A stretch of DNA of 47,771 nt from Succinivibrionaceae bacterium. GTDB taxonomy: Bacteria; Pseudomonadota; Gammaproteobacteria; Enterobacterales; Succinivibrionaceae. This document shows positions 1 to 7,930 of the stretch, piece by piece (position 1 is the stretch's first letter; each line of letters opens with the position of its first letter). The position numbers and the translations under genes were made by a program. A model generated the notes under the pieces. That model searched no databases and was not told where the DNA came from. It saw only the letters and a list, made by a program, of their open reading frames with translations. The stretch covers positions 1 to 47,771 of the forward strand of contig JAFURY010000113.1 in assembly GCA_017480795.1 (NCBI GenBank), written 5' to 3'.

Positions 1-120
1 GCGCTGATCGTGCGCGATGTGGTAAAGGAGGCAAGGGAACGTGCCGAAGGAACTGCTGCAATGGCTGGACTGGCTGCGTCTGCTGATGCTGAAAAGGCGC
101 TGTCCGGCAAAGCTGATTAA
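1..120 (+). CDS. 3' end of an unidentified gene (partial)
   Basis: Frame 1 is open from the window edge and ends at TAA 118-120, giving the last 39 residues of a protein. The tail is Ala-, Glu- and Lys-rich and probably helical. The gene starts outside the window, and the fragment is too short to name. It lies 44 bp upstream of the MazG-like gene on the same strand, so it is probably the preceding gene of the early operon. Confidence 0.5.
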   Translation, partial: ALIVRDVVKEARERAEGTAAMAGLAASADAEKALSGKAD

Positions 121-164
121 CCAGGTGAGCGCTATCATGCGCAGGACGATAAAGGAGTGTTTAT

Positions 165-713
165 ATGGTTGAAATTGTTGAATATAAAGAGCTTGCCATG
201 CGGACAAGCCCCAACGGACACGATAGAGTGCTGAATGGATGCCTGGGCTTGATCGGAGAAAGCGGCGAAGTGGTGGATATTATCAAGAAATTCACCTTTC
301 AAAGCGGGGAAAACCCCGAATTTCCCACTGACAAGATGGTTGAGGAATGCGGGGATGTGCTTTGGTATGTTGCGGAGCTTTGCGCTGGCCTCGGCCTTGA
401 CGCTACAAGCATTTATATAAACGGCCCATTCAACTATGTGCCGTCATTTGATAGCAGCCTGGAAAAGCTCGGCGTATTGTTGGCATCCAGTTCTGCCCGC
501 ATTGCGTATTGCAATCTGCATGGGAACTCAACGGAAACGGACGACAAAAATAATCTTTGGGCCATCGTCGGGATCATCAATTCCATACTGATGTTCTATT
601 GCAAAACCACCTTGGGCGCTTGTATGGATCGCAATATCGAAAAGCTGCGCAAGCGGTATCCTGACGGCTTCGATCCCGAAAGAAGTCTGCATAGGGCGGC
701 AGAGGAAGCATGA
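165..713 (+). CDS. MazG-like nucleotide pyrophosphohydrolase
   Basis: A 182-aa protein of the all-alpha MazG/dUTPase-like NTP pyrophosphohydrolase superfamily, which hydrolyses (d)NTPs to (d)NMPs and is common in phage early regions. The metal-binding pattern is visible: GESGE at residues 31-35 followed by EECGD at 60-64. The C-terminus KRYPDGFDPERS is typical of phage MazG-like proteins. The start is set by AAAGGAG at 151-157. About 70 residues between the motif half and the C-terminal helix make it longer than minimal members. Its likely role is nucleotide-pool control during infection (inference). Confidence 0.8.
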   Translation: MVEIVEYKELAMRTSPNGHDRVLNGCLGLIGESGEVVDIIKKFTFQSGENPEFPTDKMVEECGDVLWYVAELCAGLGLDATSIYINGPFNYVPSFDSSLEKLGVLLASSSARIAYCNLHGNSTETDDKNNLWAIVGIINSILMFYCKTTLGACMDRNIEKLRKRYPDGFDPERSLHRAAEEA

Positions 714-750
714 GCGCCCTGCACCCAACACCACAAAGGCGGTATGCGTA

Positions 751-1740
751 ATGTGCCAAGTCAACTTTATCGAGGAATTTAGCGCGTTTATGATCTACGC
801 GAAGGATAACGTGCTGTCAACGCAGGAGCGGATGTTTTGGATCGCGCTGTTTTATGTGTTCAATGGCCGCGCCATGAGGACATATAACCCGCAAACAAAG
901 TCCGCAGACTGGCCGGACGGCTTTATCATCGTGACAAATGACGAGCTGCATTTGTTCGGTAACATGAACAAAAAGGCCATTCTTACCGTTCGCAATCAGC
1001 TAAAACAGCGTGGCCTGATTGATTTTAAGGCCGGGGCCGGGAACACCGGCGTAAAGCCTATGTATAAGATCAATTACCTCACGGCGGGAGTTAGGGGCAA
1101 AAATGCCCTCAACTATTCCCCCAACTATGTCACCAACTATGGGCCTAACTATTCCCCCAACTATGCACCCAACAATGGGCCTAACACGTTCCCGACTTCG
1201 CCCCCACAGGATACGATAAATATAAATAATAATATATATCCTTCGGATGACGAAGACGACGTTGACGATCCTGGAGTTGATGCAGAAAACGCGCGCACGC
1301 GCACACGCGAGGACGAAGATACAGAACGCATCTGGCAACTTATCAGGCAGGCGGTCGTTTCGGCGTTTACGTCCTTCTTTGGCAGAACGGCAACCACAGA
1401 GGAAGCGGACAGGATCACCCAGATGACCTTTGCCGGGAAGCTGCCGCCATCCATGGCAATACGGGCCATAGAAATGGCTGCCGCTGCCGGGGCAAGGTCG
1501 CCGGTGCGGTATATTGGCACAATCTTTCAGCAATGGCACACCATGGACATTGTGACGCCGACAGAACTGGGACATTACCAGTTTTTGCACGATTGTGCAC
1601 GCGGGAAAGATGCGCTGGGTCTTATGACGCCGGACGAAGCCTGCAAAGAAATAGCAAAAGACGCGGAGGAACGAGCAGAAGCCCACGCAAAAGCCAAGGA
1701 GGAGTACGGCGCTTACTACGCCATATACACTGAACAGTAA
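751..1740 (+). CDS. phage replisome organizer / DnaD-like replication initiation protein
   Basis: A 329-aa protein. The N-terminus (about 1-115) is a winged-helix-like domain typical of phage replisome organizers of Gram-positive hosts (QVNFIEEFSAFMIYAKDN start). It is followed by a low-complexity linker of N-Y-x-P-N repeats (about 120-150) and an acidic stretch. The C-terminal helical part (about 195-290) contains the RSPVRYIGTIFQQW segment, like the DnaD C-terminal YxxxIxxxW signature. Such proteins load helicase at the phage origin. The repeat-rich linker at 1104-1190 could be where the origin lies, as in other phages of this type, but no iterons are clear. Confidence 0.7.
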   Translation: MCQVNFIEEFSAFMIYAKDNVLSTQERMFWIALFYVFNGRAMRTYNPQTKSADWPDGFIIVTNDELHLFGNMNKKAILTVRNQLKQRGLIDFKAGAGNTGVKPMYKINYLTAGVRGKNALNYSPNYVTNYGPNYSPNYAPNNGPNTFPTSPPQDTININNNIYPSDDEDDVDDPGVDAENARTRTREDEDTERIWQLIRQAVVSAFTSFFGRTATTEEADRITQMTFAGKLPPSMAIRAIEMAAAAGARSPVRYIGTIFQQWHTMDIVTPTELGHYQFLHDCARGKDALGLMTPDEACKEIAKDAEERAEAHAKAKEEYGAYYAIYTEQ

Positions 1741-1751
1741 AGGAGCGCAAC

Positions 1752-2021
1752 ATGATTATCAAAACAACACCACATCCCCGGCCTGCGTTGCCGCGTATCG
1801 GCCATGAAATCCCCGATGATGGACTTTGGAAATGGTGGAAAGGATGCTGGTATCTTCCATCCGTGCCGGAGATCACCGTACAACCGGTTCGGATCGGCGC
1901 CGGGACGCTTTGGCATACATGCTTTGAGGGGCAGCATGTAAAAGCCCTGGATTATGCCAGAACCAGCCAGCTTGCGCGGGAAATGGCATATGAACACTTT
2001 GACACTATGTTTGACCTATGA
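1752..2021 (+). CDS. hypothetical phage protein, 89 aa
   Basis: The ORF is preceded by AAAGGAG overlapping the previous stop, so it is translationally linked to the replisome organizer. The product is rich in Trp and Pro in its first half and ends in a helical segment. I recognise no family and see no membrane segment or metal motif. Codon use and spacing match its neighbours, which supports real coding. Confidence 0.6.
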   Translation: MIIKTTPHPRPALPRIGHEIPDDGLWKWWKGCWYLPSVPEITVQPVRIGAGTLWHTCFEGQHVKALDYARTSQLAREMAYEHFDTMFDL

Positions 2022-2042
2022 ACGAAAGGAGCATCCAACACC

Positions 2043-2429
2043 ATGAAAGAGCTTACCGAGAAACAGCGCGAAGAACGCCAGCGCAGGGCCTACGAAGCCC
2101 GCGAAAGCATCCAGCCCCGCGATATTCTGCGCATGAAATGTGATTACGCAGACGAAAGCCTTTTCCGCGTCCCGATGAAAAGCGGCGATTGCCTGGTGTG
2201 CAGTCAGCCATATGACAAGCTGAACGATAAGCCAATGGAACCTGTCAAGGCCGGAGAAGTGCTTGAAATGTGGTGCAGCGCGATCATCGTAAAATGCAAC
2301 GGATACGGGCGCTTTGTCGATTATGAATTTTACTGCGACAGGATACGGCATACCGTTATTATCAACGGGCCGGACGCGCAGGAGCTTGAGAAGGTCGTTG
2401 CTTATTGTGACGGGGCGGTGAAATCATGA
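2043..2429 (+). CDS. hypothetical phage protein, 128 aa
   Basis: The start follows AAAGGAG with good spacing. The N-terminal 35 residues are a charged helix rich in Glu and Arg. The rest is a mixed alpha/beta sequence with five cysteines but no clear CxxC pair. The last bases overlap the next start (ATGA), a mark of the early operon. No family recognised. Confidence 0.6.
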   Translation: MKELTEKQREERQRRAYEARESIQPRDILRMKCDYADESLFRVPMKSGDCLVCSQPYDKLNDKPMEPVKAGEVLEMWCSAIIVKCNGYGRFVDYEFYCDRIRHTVIINGPDAQELEKVVAYCDGAVKS

Positions 2430-2707
2430 GCACAATTGTCGCCGCAAAGCGTGTTTACCATGCCGTAAATCCCAACGAGCGCCGAAGAAGCAGCCATGAG
2501 CGCAAGAAGCAGTACGACGGGTATTATCATGATCCAGACCCGCGTAAGCTGAGCAACAGGAGCTTACGCGACCATCTATGTGAACCGTGGTATGGATGCC
2601 ATAAGTGCAAAGCCACAGAAAGCACATGCGTATTTGGTGACGAATATCTGCGCCGGGTGGCCGCTGGAGAGATTGCGCCGCTGCAATTTTGGGTGGTTAC
2701 GGCATGA
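2426..2707 (+). CDS. small basic Cys-containing hypothetical protein
   Basis: A 93-aa product starting at an ATGA overlap with the gene before it. The N-terminal half is strongly basic (RRRSSHERKK), and a CxxC pair lies in GCHKCKATESTC, suggesting a small metal-binding knuckle (inference). It ends in another ATGA overlap. No family recognised. Confidence 0.55.
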   Translation: MSTIVAAKRVYHAVNPNERRRSSHERKKQYDGYYHDPDPRKLSNRSLRDHLCEPWYGCHKCKATESTCVFGDEYLRRVAAGEIAPLQFWVVTA

Positions 2708-3177
2708 CAGGCAACGAAAAAGCAAAATTTCGCCGTAGCTTTCACGTTTGCATCGTCATTGACGATCAGCTTGCAAAGACCGATGAACAGCTGAACGAAA
2801 TTGCCGGATGCTTCATGCTCCGCGGCGTCCCATGCACCACAGGGACGCAAGTCAGAAGCCTACTGACAAAGCAAAAAAGAAGATGGCTGGGGCGTTATAC
2901 TACCGTATGCGTGCGATCATTACGACAAGAAAACAGGATGCCTGGGCCATATTATCCAGGAGGGCGAAAACCCATGAGCAAAAATCCAACACCACAGGAA
3001 ATGCAGGCCGCGATCCGGGCGAAATGCCTTGACTGCATGTGCGGCAGCCGAAAAGAAGTTGACCGCTGCAAAGCCGAAAGCTGCCCGTTGTGGGCATTCC
3101 GAGAAGCGCCGGCGCGTGACAGGCCAAAGCCAATGCGCGGGCAGATCACCATGTTTGACCTGGTAAAGGAGGCATAG
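2704..3177 (+). CDS. uncertain ORF, N-terminal part possibly degraded
   Basis: This frame is open from an ATGA overlap at 2704 to 3177 (157 codons). The last 67 codons are better explained by an internal start at 2974. The middle (about 2820-2970) looks poorly coding in this frame. A more protein-like peptide runs in another frame from 2867 to the stop at 2975 (WGVILPYACDHYDKKTGC) without a start codon. A run of six A at 2873-2878 sits where a frame change would join pieces. I read the 2704-2973 part as a real but frameshifted or decaying gene; confidence is low. Confidence 0.35.
   Translation: MTGNEKAKFRRSFHVCIVIDDQLAKTDEQLNEIAGCFMLRGVPCTTGTQVRSLLTKQKRRWLGRYTTVCVRSLRQENRMPGPYYPGGRKPMSKNPTPQEMQAAIRAKCLDCMCGSRKEVDRCKAESCPLWAFREAPARDRPKPMRGQITMFDLVKEA
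2974..3177 (+). CDS. small Cys-rich phage protein (probable true gene at this locus)
   Basis: A 67-aa product starting at ATG 2974, preceded by AGGAGGG at 2959-2965, which is a much better initiation site than the upstream in-frame ATG. It has a four-Cys pattern CLDCMCG...DRCKAESC typical of small zinc-ribbon-like proteins of Gram-positive phages, and a C-terminal ITMFDL segment. Exact function unknown. It lies in the run of small early genes before 3181. Confidence 0.55.
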   Translation: MSKNPTPQEMQAAIRAKCLDCMCGSRKEVDRCKAESCPLWAFREAPARDRPKPMRGQITMFDLVKEA

Positions 3178-3180
3178 CAG

Positions 3181-3573
3181 ATGATGACACATAAGGAAGC
3201 TATTGAAACTCTCAGAGCAAATTACCCGGACAGATGTTTTTCTATGCTTCGGGAGGCTGTGGACGTAGCCATGCAAGCGCTGGTAGCGCAGGAACCAAGG
3301 CTCATGCTCCAGGGCGAAGTGTTCATGGAGTTTAACGCACGCTACGCGGGCTGTGTTTGGCTGGAAACAAAACACGGCGGCCTTGCGCCGGTGTTTCCGG
3401 ACATTATGCTGAACGGAGAATTAAGGGTATTCAGCCCCTATTATGTTCCGAGCAACGACGAGGATACATACTTTACCTGGTGGAATATCGCCTATTATGG
3501 CATAACCTGGCGCTGCTGGACACAACGGCCTACGGACGAGCAGAGGGAGACGGAAGCATGGCCGGAGCAATGA
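3181..3573 (+). CDS. hypothetical phage protein, 130 aa
   Basis: It starts after a strong AAAGGAGG. The N-terminus (HKEAIETLRANYPDRCFSML) resembles the leading helix seen in many short clostridial phage proteins. The C-terminal part is aromatic-rich (YFTWWNIAYYGITW). The last codons overlap the next start. No enzyme motif visible. Confidence 0.6.
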   Translation: MMTHKEAIETLRANYPDRCFSMLREAVDVAMQALVAQEPRLMLQGEVFMEFNARYAGCVWLETKHGGLAPVFPDIMLNGELRVFSPYYVPSNDEDTYFTWWNIAYYGITWRCWTQRPTDEQRETEAWPEQ

Positions 3574-3773
3574 GCATCAAGGATGAAATTGGCATTGAAA
3601 TATACTGTCTGCCAGATTGCGCAAAGTGTACGCTGACAGGAAAATCGCCAGAAGACATGGACGAATGCCCTGGCCTTTATTTTGACCTATGGGGGCAAGA
3701 GTGCCATCCGGGAGAGTGTGAATATTACACGGAAGATTGGGGGCGGAAAAGCAATGAGCGAGGCACAATTTGA
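3570..3773 (+). CDS. Cys-rich hypothetical protein, 67 aa
   Basis: I chose ATG 3570 because it forms an ATGA overlap with the previous stop. ATG 3558 in the same frame is an alternative and adds four residues. The product carries six cysteines (YCLPDCAKC, ECPG, ECHPGEC), a likely metal-binding small protein. It overlaps the next gene by 20 nt. Confidence 0.5.
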   Translation: MSIKDEIGIEIYCLPDCAKCTLTGKSPEDMDECPGLYFDLWGQECHPGECEYYTEDWGRKSNERGTI

Positions 3774-4245
3774 GAAGGTGAAGAAGGGGCTTAAAGCGCA
3801 TGGATGCGGGAAAAGCGTATGGCGAATATGCAGTAATTGTCCGTATCAAGAGAAAGATAATCCATTTTTCGATCCAAGGATTTCCCCAAACTACGCATTG
3901 CGTAGAAAATCACGTTATTGCATAGATGATTTGTTGAAAGATACTTTCTCCTTGATCCATGCCCAGCAAGCCCGCATTAAGGAGATGGAAGCGGCGGCAG
4001 CATGGAACAGAAGGACAGACGAAGAAAAGCTCCTCGTGGATTTTCTCTTGGATGCAGAAGCATCGAACAGCATCCTTAATTCCGTGCGTTGTCACAATAT
4101 GTCATTGGATACCGTCAGCAGAATCATCATGCTTTGCGGGCCAGCCTGTGACACCTTATCTCCTGACGGTTTTATAAAATGGCTCAAAGGCAAAATGGCA
4201 GATGATCCACGGATCAGGGAGGAAATGGAAAATGACAGGATGTGA
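3754..4245 (+). CDS. phage protein with N-terminal Cys knuckle and helical hairpin
   Basis: A 163-aa product; the start at 3754 is preferred over the upstream in-frame ATG 3682 because it matches the usual beginning of this family. The N-terminal part carries CGKSVWRICSNC and the phrase LIHAQQARIKEME, closely like the common clostridial phage proteins with a CxxCPY knuckle followed by LLKEQQARIKELE. The C-terminal 80 residues are predicted helical. Function unknown. Confidence 0.6.
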   Translation: MSEAQFEKVKKGLKAHGCGKSVWRICSNCPYQEKDNPFFDPRISPNYALRRKSRYCIDDLLKDTFSLIHAQQARIKEMEAAAAWNRRTDEEKLLVDFLLDAEASNSILNSVRCHNMSLDTVSRIIMLCGPACDTLSPDGFIKWLKGKMADDPRIREEMENDRM

Positions 4246-4468
4246 GAATTGCGAGTTTTGCGTTAAGCATTTTACACACGCAACCATAGAGAAAAGACGG
4301 ATGGCATATCATTGCAGGCACAATGACCAAAAGTATATTGAGGACTTTTTTCGAGACAAGAAAATTCTCAAAATGCCAGGGTTTATAGGTTTTTCAAAGC
4401 CGGATGGAAGTTTCCCTGTGAAAAACACGCCGAAGTGGTGCCCCAAAAAGGTGGTGGATCAGAAGTGA
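4232..4468 (+). CDS. small zinc-ribbon-like protein, 78 aa
   Basis: The start at 4232 is set by GGAGG about ten bases upstream, inside the end of the preceding gene. Cys/His pairs CENCEFC, HCRH and WCPKK suggest a single zinc-binding fold. The stop overlaps the GTG start of the HNH gene. No family name can be given. Confidence 0.55.
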   Translation: MTGCENCEFCVKHFTHATIEKRRMAYHCRHNDQKYIEDFFRDKKILKMPGFIGFSKPDGSFPVKNTPKWCPKKVVDQK

Positions 4469-5019
4469 CATACAAACCACCAAAGCGCCGGAGACTGACA
4501 CCGGCACAGCGCGAACAGATTTTTAATCTATGCGAAGGCCGCTGCGCATATTGCGGATGCGTGATAACCCCGAAGAATATGCAAGTGGATCACCTGATCC
4601 CAATGGAGCTTGAAGCCATTGCACGGCACGACGGCCACGACGCGGACAGCACGGACAATATGCTGCCTGCCTGCCGGAGCTGCAATAATTACAAAAGCAG
4701 CCTGACGCTTGAAAAATTCCGTATGGCCGTGTTTCGCTGGCATGATGTATTGATGCGCGATAACGTGACGTACAAAAACGCTGTGCGTTTCGGACAGGTG
4801 ACGCCGAACCAGCATATGCCGGTATTCTACTTTGAACAGACCGGCGTAACCATTCCGGCGCTGGCGTGGTATAGGGAATATGAAAGCGTGCTGGGTAAGG
4901 CGCGTGAGTGTATGGCGAAAGGGGTAGCAGAAATACGGAAGGATATTTCAATAGCGGCCCAACTCCCAGAAGATGTATTGTTTGGATCTGCCGATCAACA
5001 AAAGGAGACGCAACAATGA
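4465..5019 (+). CDS. HNH endonuclease
   Basis: An HNH nuclease of about 184 aa. A CxxC pair (CAYC, residues 27-30) and a second one (CRSC, 70-73) bind the structural zinc. VDH at 41-43 supplies the catalytic His, and NNYKSS the terminal Asn of the motif. GTG 4465 overlaps the previous stop; ATG 4435 in frame is the alternative start but has no ribosome binding site. It lies in the early region rather than beside the terminase, so a role as a homing-type or DNA-processing nuclease is as likely as packaging (inference). Confidence 0.75.
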   Translation: MTYKPPKRRRLTPAQREQIFNLCEGRCAYCGCVITPKNMQVDHLIPMELEAIARHDGHDADSTDNMLPACRSCNNYKSSLTLEKFRMAVFRWHDVLMRDNVTYKNAVRFGQVTPNQHMPVFYFEQTGVTIPALAWYREYESVLGKARECMAKGVAEIRKDISIAAQLPEDVLFGSADQQKETQQ

Positions 5020-5423
5020 AGCCGGAAAAGGTGAGCTGGGCGCGTCTACTCGCATGTAGCGGCTGGCAACGGGATAGCCAAAAATCCTATGACGAGGATT
5101 ATAGCTATTACTATTCAGAGATTTGCGGCCATGACTATTATAATATAGGCTGTTGGGCGCGTGTTTCCGATACGGAAAAAGGATGCAGTGCATCCGGCGA
5201 TTTTGGCGTAGTTTGGATTGAATGTGACATATCGACCTATACAAGCTGCGAATATATCAGTTTAAGCGACGCCAGAGAAGTAATAAGCGCCATTGAAAAC
5301 GCAGAAAACAATCTGCTCCGAAACGGCATCCCATTCGTGGCGGATTATCGCTTTCATGGAAAATATGCAGCGAACAAGGAAAGAAGAAATGCAGCAATCC
5401 GAAAGAAGCGCGGATTAACGTAG
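5016..5423 (+). CDS. hypothetical phage protein, 135 aa
   Basis: It starts at an ATGA overlap with the HNH gene behind AAAGGAGA. The sequence is Tyr-rich near residues 25-45 (EDYSYYYSE) and ends in a basic helix. No motif recognised. Confidence 0.6.
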   Translation: MKPEKVSWARLLACSGWQRDSQKSYDEDYSYYYSEICGHDYYNIGCWARVSDTEKGCSASGDFGVVWIECDISTYTSCEYISLSDAREVISAIENAENNLLRNGIPFVADYRFHGKYAANKERRNAAIRKKRGLT

Positions 5424-5433
5424 GAGCATAGCC

Positions 5434-5628
5434 ATGAAGAATAAAGTCACAATCTCCTGCACAAAAAGGCAAAAGGCCATTATTATTCATTGCCTTATCA
5501 ATCCAGGAGGATGCTTATGGCCCCGGAAAATGTCCTGGTGCGGGCTTGATCCGAACGCAGATTGCAAGAAGTGTTTTGAGAAAAATATCAACTGGATCAT
5601 AACGGACGAAGGAGGCCAAACGAAATGA
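5434..5628 (+). CDS. small Cys-containing hypothetical protein, 64 aa
   Basis: Preceded by TAGGAGC. It contains four to six spaced cysteines (HCLINPGGC, WCGLDPNADCKKC). It overlaps the next start by an ATGA. Probably a metal-binding minor early protein; function unknown. Confidence 0.5.
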   Translation: MKNKVTISCTKRQKAIIIHCLINPGGCLWPRKMSWCGLDPNADCKKCFEKNINWIITDEGGQTK

Positions 5629-6224
5629 GAGTTGAGACCATAAAACCGAATATTGTGCGCATTGCCATTCACCAGGAGCAGGGCGATCCCCATTACGGGA
5701 GCTGCCTTTGGGGATATTACGATTTTGATCTTGACCGCTATATGCTGAACATACAGAGCGATTGCGGCGAGGCGGCTTATCGCTGGTGCGAAACGCCGGA
5801 CAGCGAGAGCTTCTTGCACCTGATGGCGCGAATCAACGACGATTACCTGTTGGACAAGTTGTTTAAGGCTGAGAAAGTGGACGTTTCCGGCACAGTTGCG
5901 GAAGTGCGGGAGCATTTGGGCGTCGGTGAGGACGAAGGTTGGCAGGACGACAGCCTGACAGATGATGAGCGCGAGGAACGGGAAGAAGCATTGAATGAGC
6001 TGGAAGGGCTGCTGGAAAATGTTTCAAAAAGCTATGGAGCCGTTGAAGCAACCTTGGAGGACTGGAATGCAGACCATGGCTTTGGCCTGGATTGTATTTA
6101 TGAGCGCGTTGTGACCGACTTTACAGCCTGGCAGAAACGGATTGTAGAGATTTTCCGGGATTATGTACAGCCAAGGATCAGGGAGATCATCAAGGAGGAA
6201 GCGGAGTGCGTTCCCGATGAATGA
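5625..6224 (+). CDS. hypothetical phage protein, 199 aa
   Basis: The N-terminal half has the pattern YYDFDLDRYMLNIQSDCGEA, which I associate with a conserved but unnamed phage/prophage family. The middle is very acidic (DDSLTDDEREEREEALNELE), and the C-terminus is a long helix. The start overlaps the previous stop behind GGAGG. Likely cytoplasmic; no catalytic motif seen. Confidence 0.6.
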   Translation: MRVETIKPNIVRIAIHQEQGDPHYGSCLWGYYDFDLDRYMLNIQSDCGEAAYRWCETPDSESFLHLMARINDDYLLDKLFKAEKVDVSGTVAEVREHLGVGEDEGWQDDSLTDDEREEREEALNELEGLLENVSKSYGAVEATLEDWNADHGFGLDCIYERVVTDFTAWQKRIVEIFRDYVQPRIREIIKEEAECVPDE

Positions 6225-6381
6225 CAAGAAGTATTACGGATGGCATGATGTGTGCCCATATTCCAAGAATGGCATTTGCGCTGCTTGCGATATTCTGAAA
6301 ATCCGATGTGACGGAGAAAAGTATACAATGTGCGAACAGTACAGCATCAAGGAGGAGAAAAAACGTGAAGCCGATCTATGA
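6217..6381 (+). CDS. small Cys-rich protein, 54 aa
   Basis: The ORF is short. ATG 6217 overlaps the end of the previous gene. Cysteines occur as CPYSKNGICAACDILKIRC plus one more, a compact metal-binding pattern. It overlaps the radical-SAM gene start by 17 nt. Function unknown. Confidence 0.5.
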   Translation: MNDKKYYGWHDVCPYSKNGICAACDILKIRCDGEKYTMCEQYSIKEEKKREADL

Positions 6382-7069
6382 ACCAAGAGGCAAGGCCAAA
6401 GAATACGGGGATTATGCCCTGAACATCTATACAGGATGCCCGCACGGCTGCTTTTATTGCTTCGCGCCGAATGTTCTGCGGAAGGATCGGGATGAATTTC
6501 ATAGCCATGTGGAGCCACGCCCTGGCATCATCGAGGCGACCCGCACACAGTTGGAGCGGGAGCGGATTACCGGCAAGCTGATCCACCTTTGCTTTACCTG
6601 CGATCCGTATCCCACGGGATATGACACCAGCGCCACACGCGAGATTATAAAGCTGCTGAAAGAGTATGGGAACCATGTGCAAATCCTCACCAAAGGGGAC
6701 GGAACACGGGACTTTGATCTGCTGGACGGGAATGATTGGTTTGGCGTGACGATGGACGGAAGCAGTTTTGAGCCGAAGAACATGCCCTTTGCCACGCAGC
6801 TCATGTGGGCAAAGGAGAAGGGGATCAATACATGGATCAGCTTTGAACCGACCGTAAACCCTGGATATTCCCTGATTTGCATGCTGGGGATGGCGTCCGT
6901 GACGGATAAATACAAGATCGGGAAGATGAACTATTTCAATCTGCATACGGACTGGGGAGAGTATGGACGCAGGGCTGAAAAGTTGTGTCAAGAATTGGGT
7001 ATTGATTACTACATCAAGGACAGCCTGCGGGCCGAAATGGAGAAGAAAGATGCTGAAGACCGGCGATAA
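6365..7069 (+). CDS. radical SAM protein (spore photoproduct lyase-like group)
   Basis: A 234-aa protein read from GTG 6365, chosen because AAGGAGG at 6350-6356 is well spaced and the upstream in-frame ATG lies within another gene. Cys25, Cys29 and Cys32 in CPHGCFYC form the CX3CX2C motif that binds the 4Fe-4S cluster and activates S-adenosylmethionine. The following sequence (FTCDPYP, TKG, SFEPTVNPG) fits the SPL-like radical SAM TIM-barrel group often found in phages. Substrate unknown; DNA or nucleotide modification is an inference. It is the first of two radical SAM genes in the operon. Confidence 0.75.
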   Translation: MKPIYEPRGKAKEYGDYALNIYTGCPHGCFYCFAPNVLRKDRDEFHSHVEPRPGIIEATRTQLERERITGKLIHLCFTCDPYPTGYDTSATREIIKLLKEYGNHVQILTKGDGTRDFDLLDGNDWFGVTMDGSSFEPKNMPFATQLMWAKEKGINTWISFEPTVNPGYSLICMLGMASVTDKYKIGKMNYFNLHTDWGEYGRRAEKLCQELGIDYYIKDSLRAEMEKKDAEDRR

Positions 7070-7280
7070 GGTGTTCGTAACCCGCGCCAACGGAGAGACC
7101 GTGCAAGGCGTGGTGAAGCGCGGGCCGCTGGACTACCTAAAGCACATCGGTGAGTTTTACATCATCCGCAACCCCGTGGGCGTGTTCATCGGCAGAAAAG
7201 ACGTGACGCCGGAAATTGGCATGTACGAAAGAGAACAGATCGAAAGGAAGGATGACATATGCGCTGGCCGCAGATCGTGA
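7050..7280 (+). CDS. hypothetical protein, 76 aa (small beta-barrel-like)
   Basis: ATG 7050 lies inside the end of the radical SAM gene behind a GGAGAA site. The N-terminus (GDKVFVTRANGETVQGVVKR) reads like a small SH3/KOW-type beta barrel, which is an inference from alternating hydrophobics. No catalytic residues seen. Confidence 0.55.
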   Translation: MLKTGDKVFVTRANGETVQGVVKRGPLDYLKHIGEFYIIRNPVGVFIGRKDVTPEIGMYEREQIERKDDICAGRRS

Positions 7281-7420
7281 TGCTTGTTTCGCTTGGAGGA
7301 AATATCGGGATGAACCTTGCCTTGGATGGCAAAGCCAAGGACGGAAAGTATAACTTTATCGGCTCCGTTATTTCATGCATCATCGAGGCCGCAATACTTC
7401 GCGCAGGAGGATTTTGGTAA
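7259..7420 (+). CDS. very small hydrophobic phage protein, 53 aa
   Basis: ATG 7259 follows AAGGAAGG and the frame ends at TAA 7418-7420. The product has an N-terminal hydrophobic stretch (QIVMLVSLGGNIGMNLAL), a short hydrophilic turn and a second one (FIGSVISCIIEAAIL), so a two-segment membrane hairpin is plausible. It overlaps the genes on both sides by a few bases, in line with operon style. Confidence 0.5.
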   Translation: MRWPQIVMLVSLGGNIGMNLALDGKAKDGKYNFIGSVISCIIEAAILRAGGFW

Positions 7421-7710
7421 TGGCATTGTTTAGCCAGGAAATGATGGACTTAACGGGTACACCGCAGAATGGCCCGCGAAAGCACAATAATTTCAAGGAT
7501 TGGCTTGCTGATACTCAGATTGGCGCGAACAAGAAATACCGGCTTATATGGCAAGTGGCCCACTTTGAAACATTGAACGGCTTCACAAAGAAAGACCTTC
7601 AAGACATGCTGCGCTGGCTGTGCGAAGAAGTGCTGGGGGTTACGCGCGATATAAGGCCAAACTTAACCATTATCGAAGGAAAGGGAAACGACAATGGAAG
7701 CACTGATTAA
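7420..7710 (+). CDS. hypothetical phage protein, 96 aa
   Basis: The start is the TAATG overlap at 7420 behind CAGGAGG; the longer in-frame ORF upstream is not needed. The sequence is Trp-rich and helical. Its end overlaps the next start by 17 nt. No family recognised. Confidence 0.55.
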   Translation: MALFSQEMMDLTGTPQNGPRKHNNFKDWLADTQIGANKKYRLIWQVAHFETLNGFTKKDLQDMLRWLCEEVLGVTRDIRPNLTIIEGKGNDNGSTD

Positions 7711-7930
7711 AAATGCCGGTTATATACTGGTGCTGATGGGCTGCCTACTGGTGGCGGTGCTGTTTGCCTATTGGGCTGTTCTTCTGATCGGAAAGCTGGT
7801 GAATGAATGGCACGACGCAAAATTGCAGTATAACGCGGAACGCGTATGTGACGATATATATAAGCGCATTCACAAGCTGGAAAGCGATTTATATAATCTG
7901 AAATGTTCACATTTAGAGGACCACAAATGA
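7694..7930 (+). CDS. small single-pass membrane protein, 78 aa
   Basis: Residues 9-33 (GYILVLMGCLLVAVLFAYWAV) form a clear transmembrane helix, followed by a charged, probably coiled-coil tail. Its position just before the methyltransferase and outside the lysis region argues against a holin. Function unknown. Confidence 0.6.
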   Translation: MEALIKNAGYILVLMGCLLVAVLFAYWAVLLIGKLVNEWHDAKLQYNAERVCDDIYKRIHKLESDLYNLKCSHLEDHK

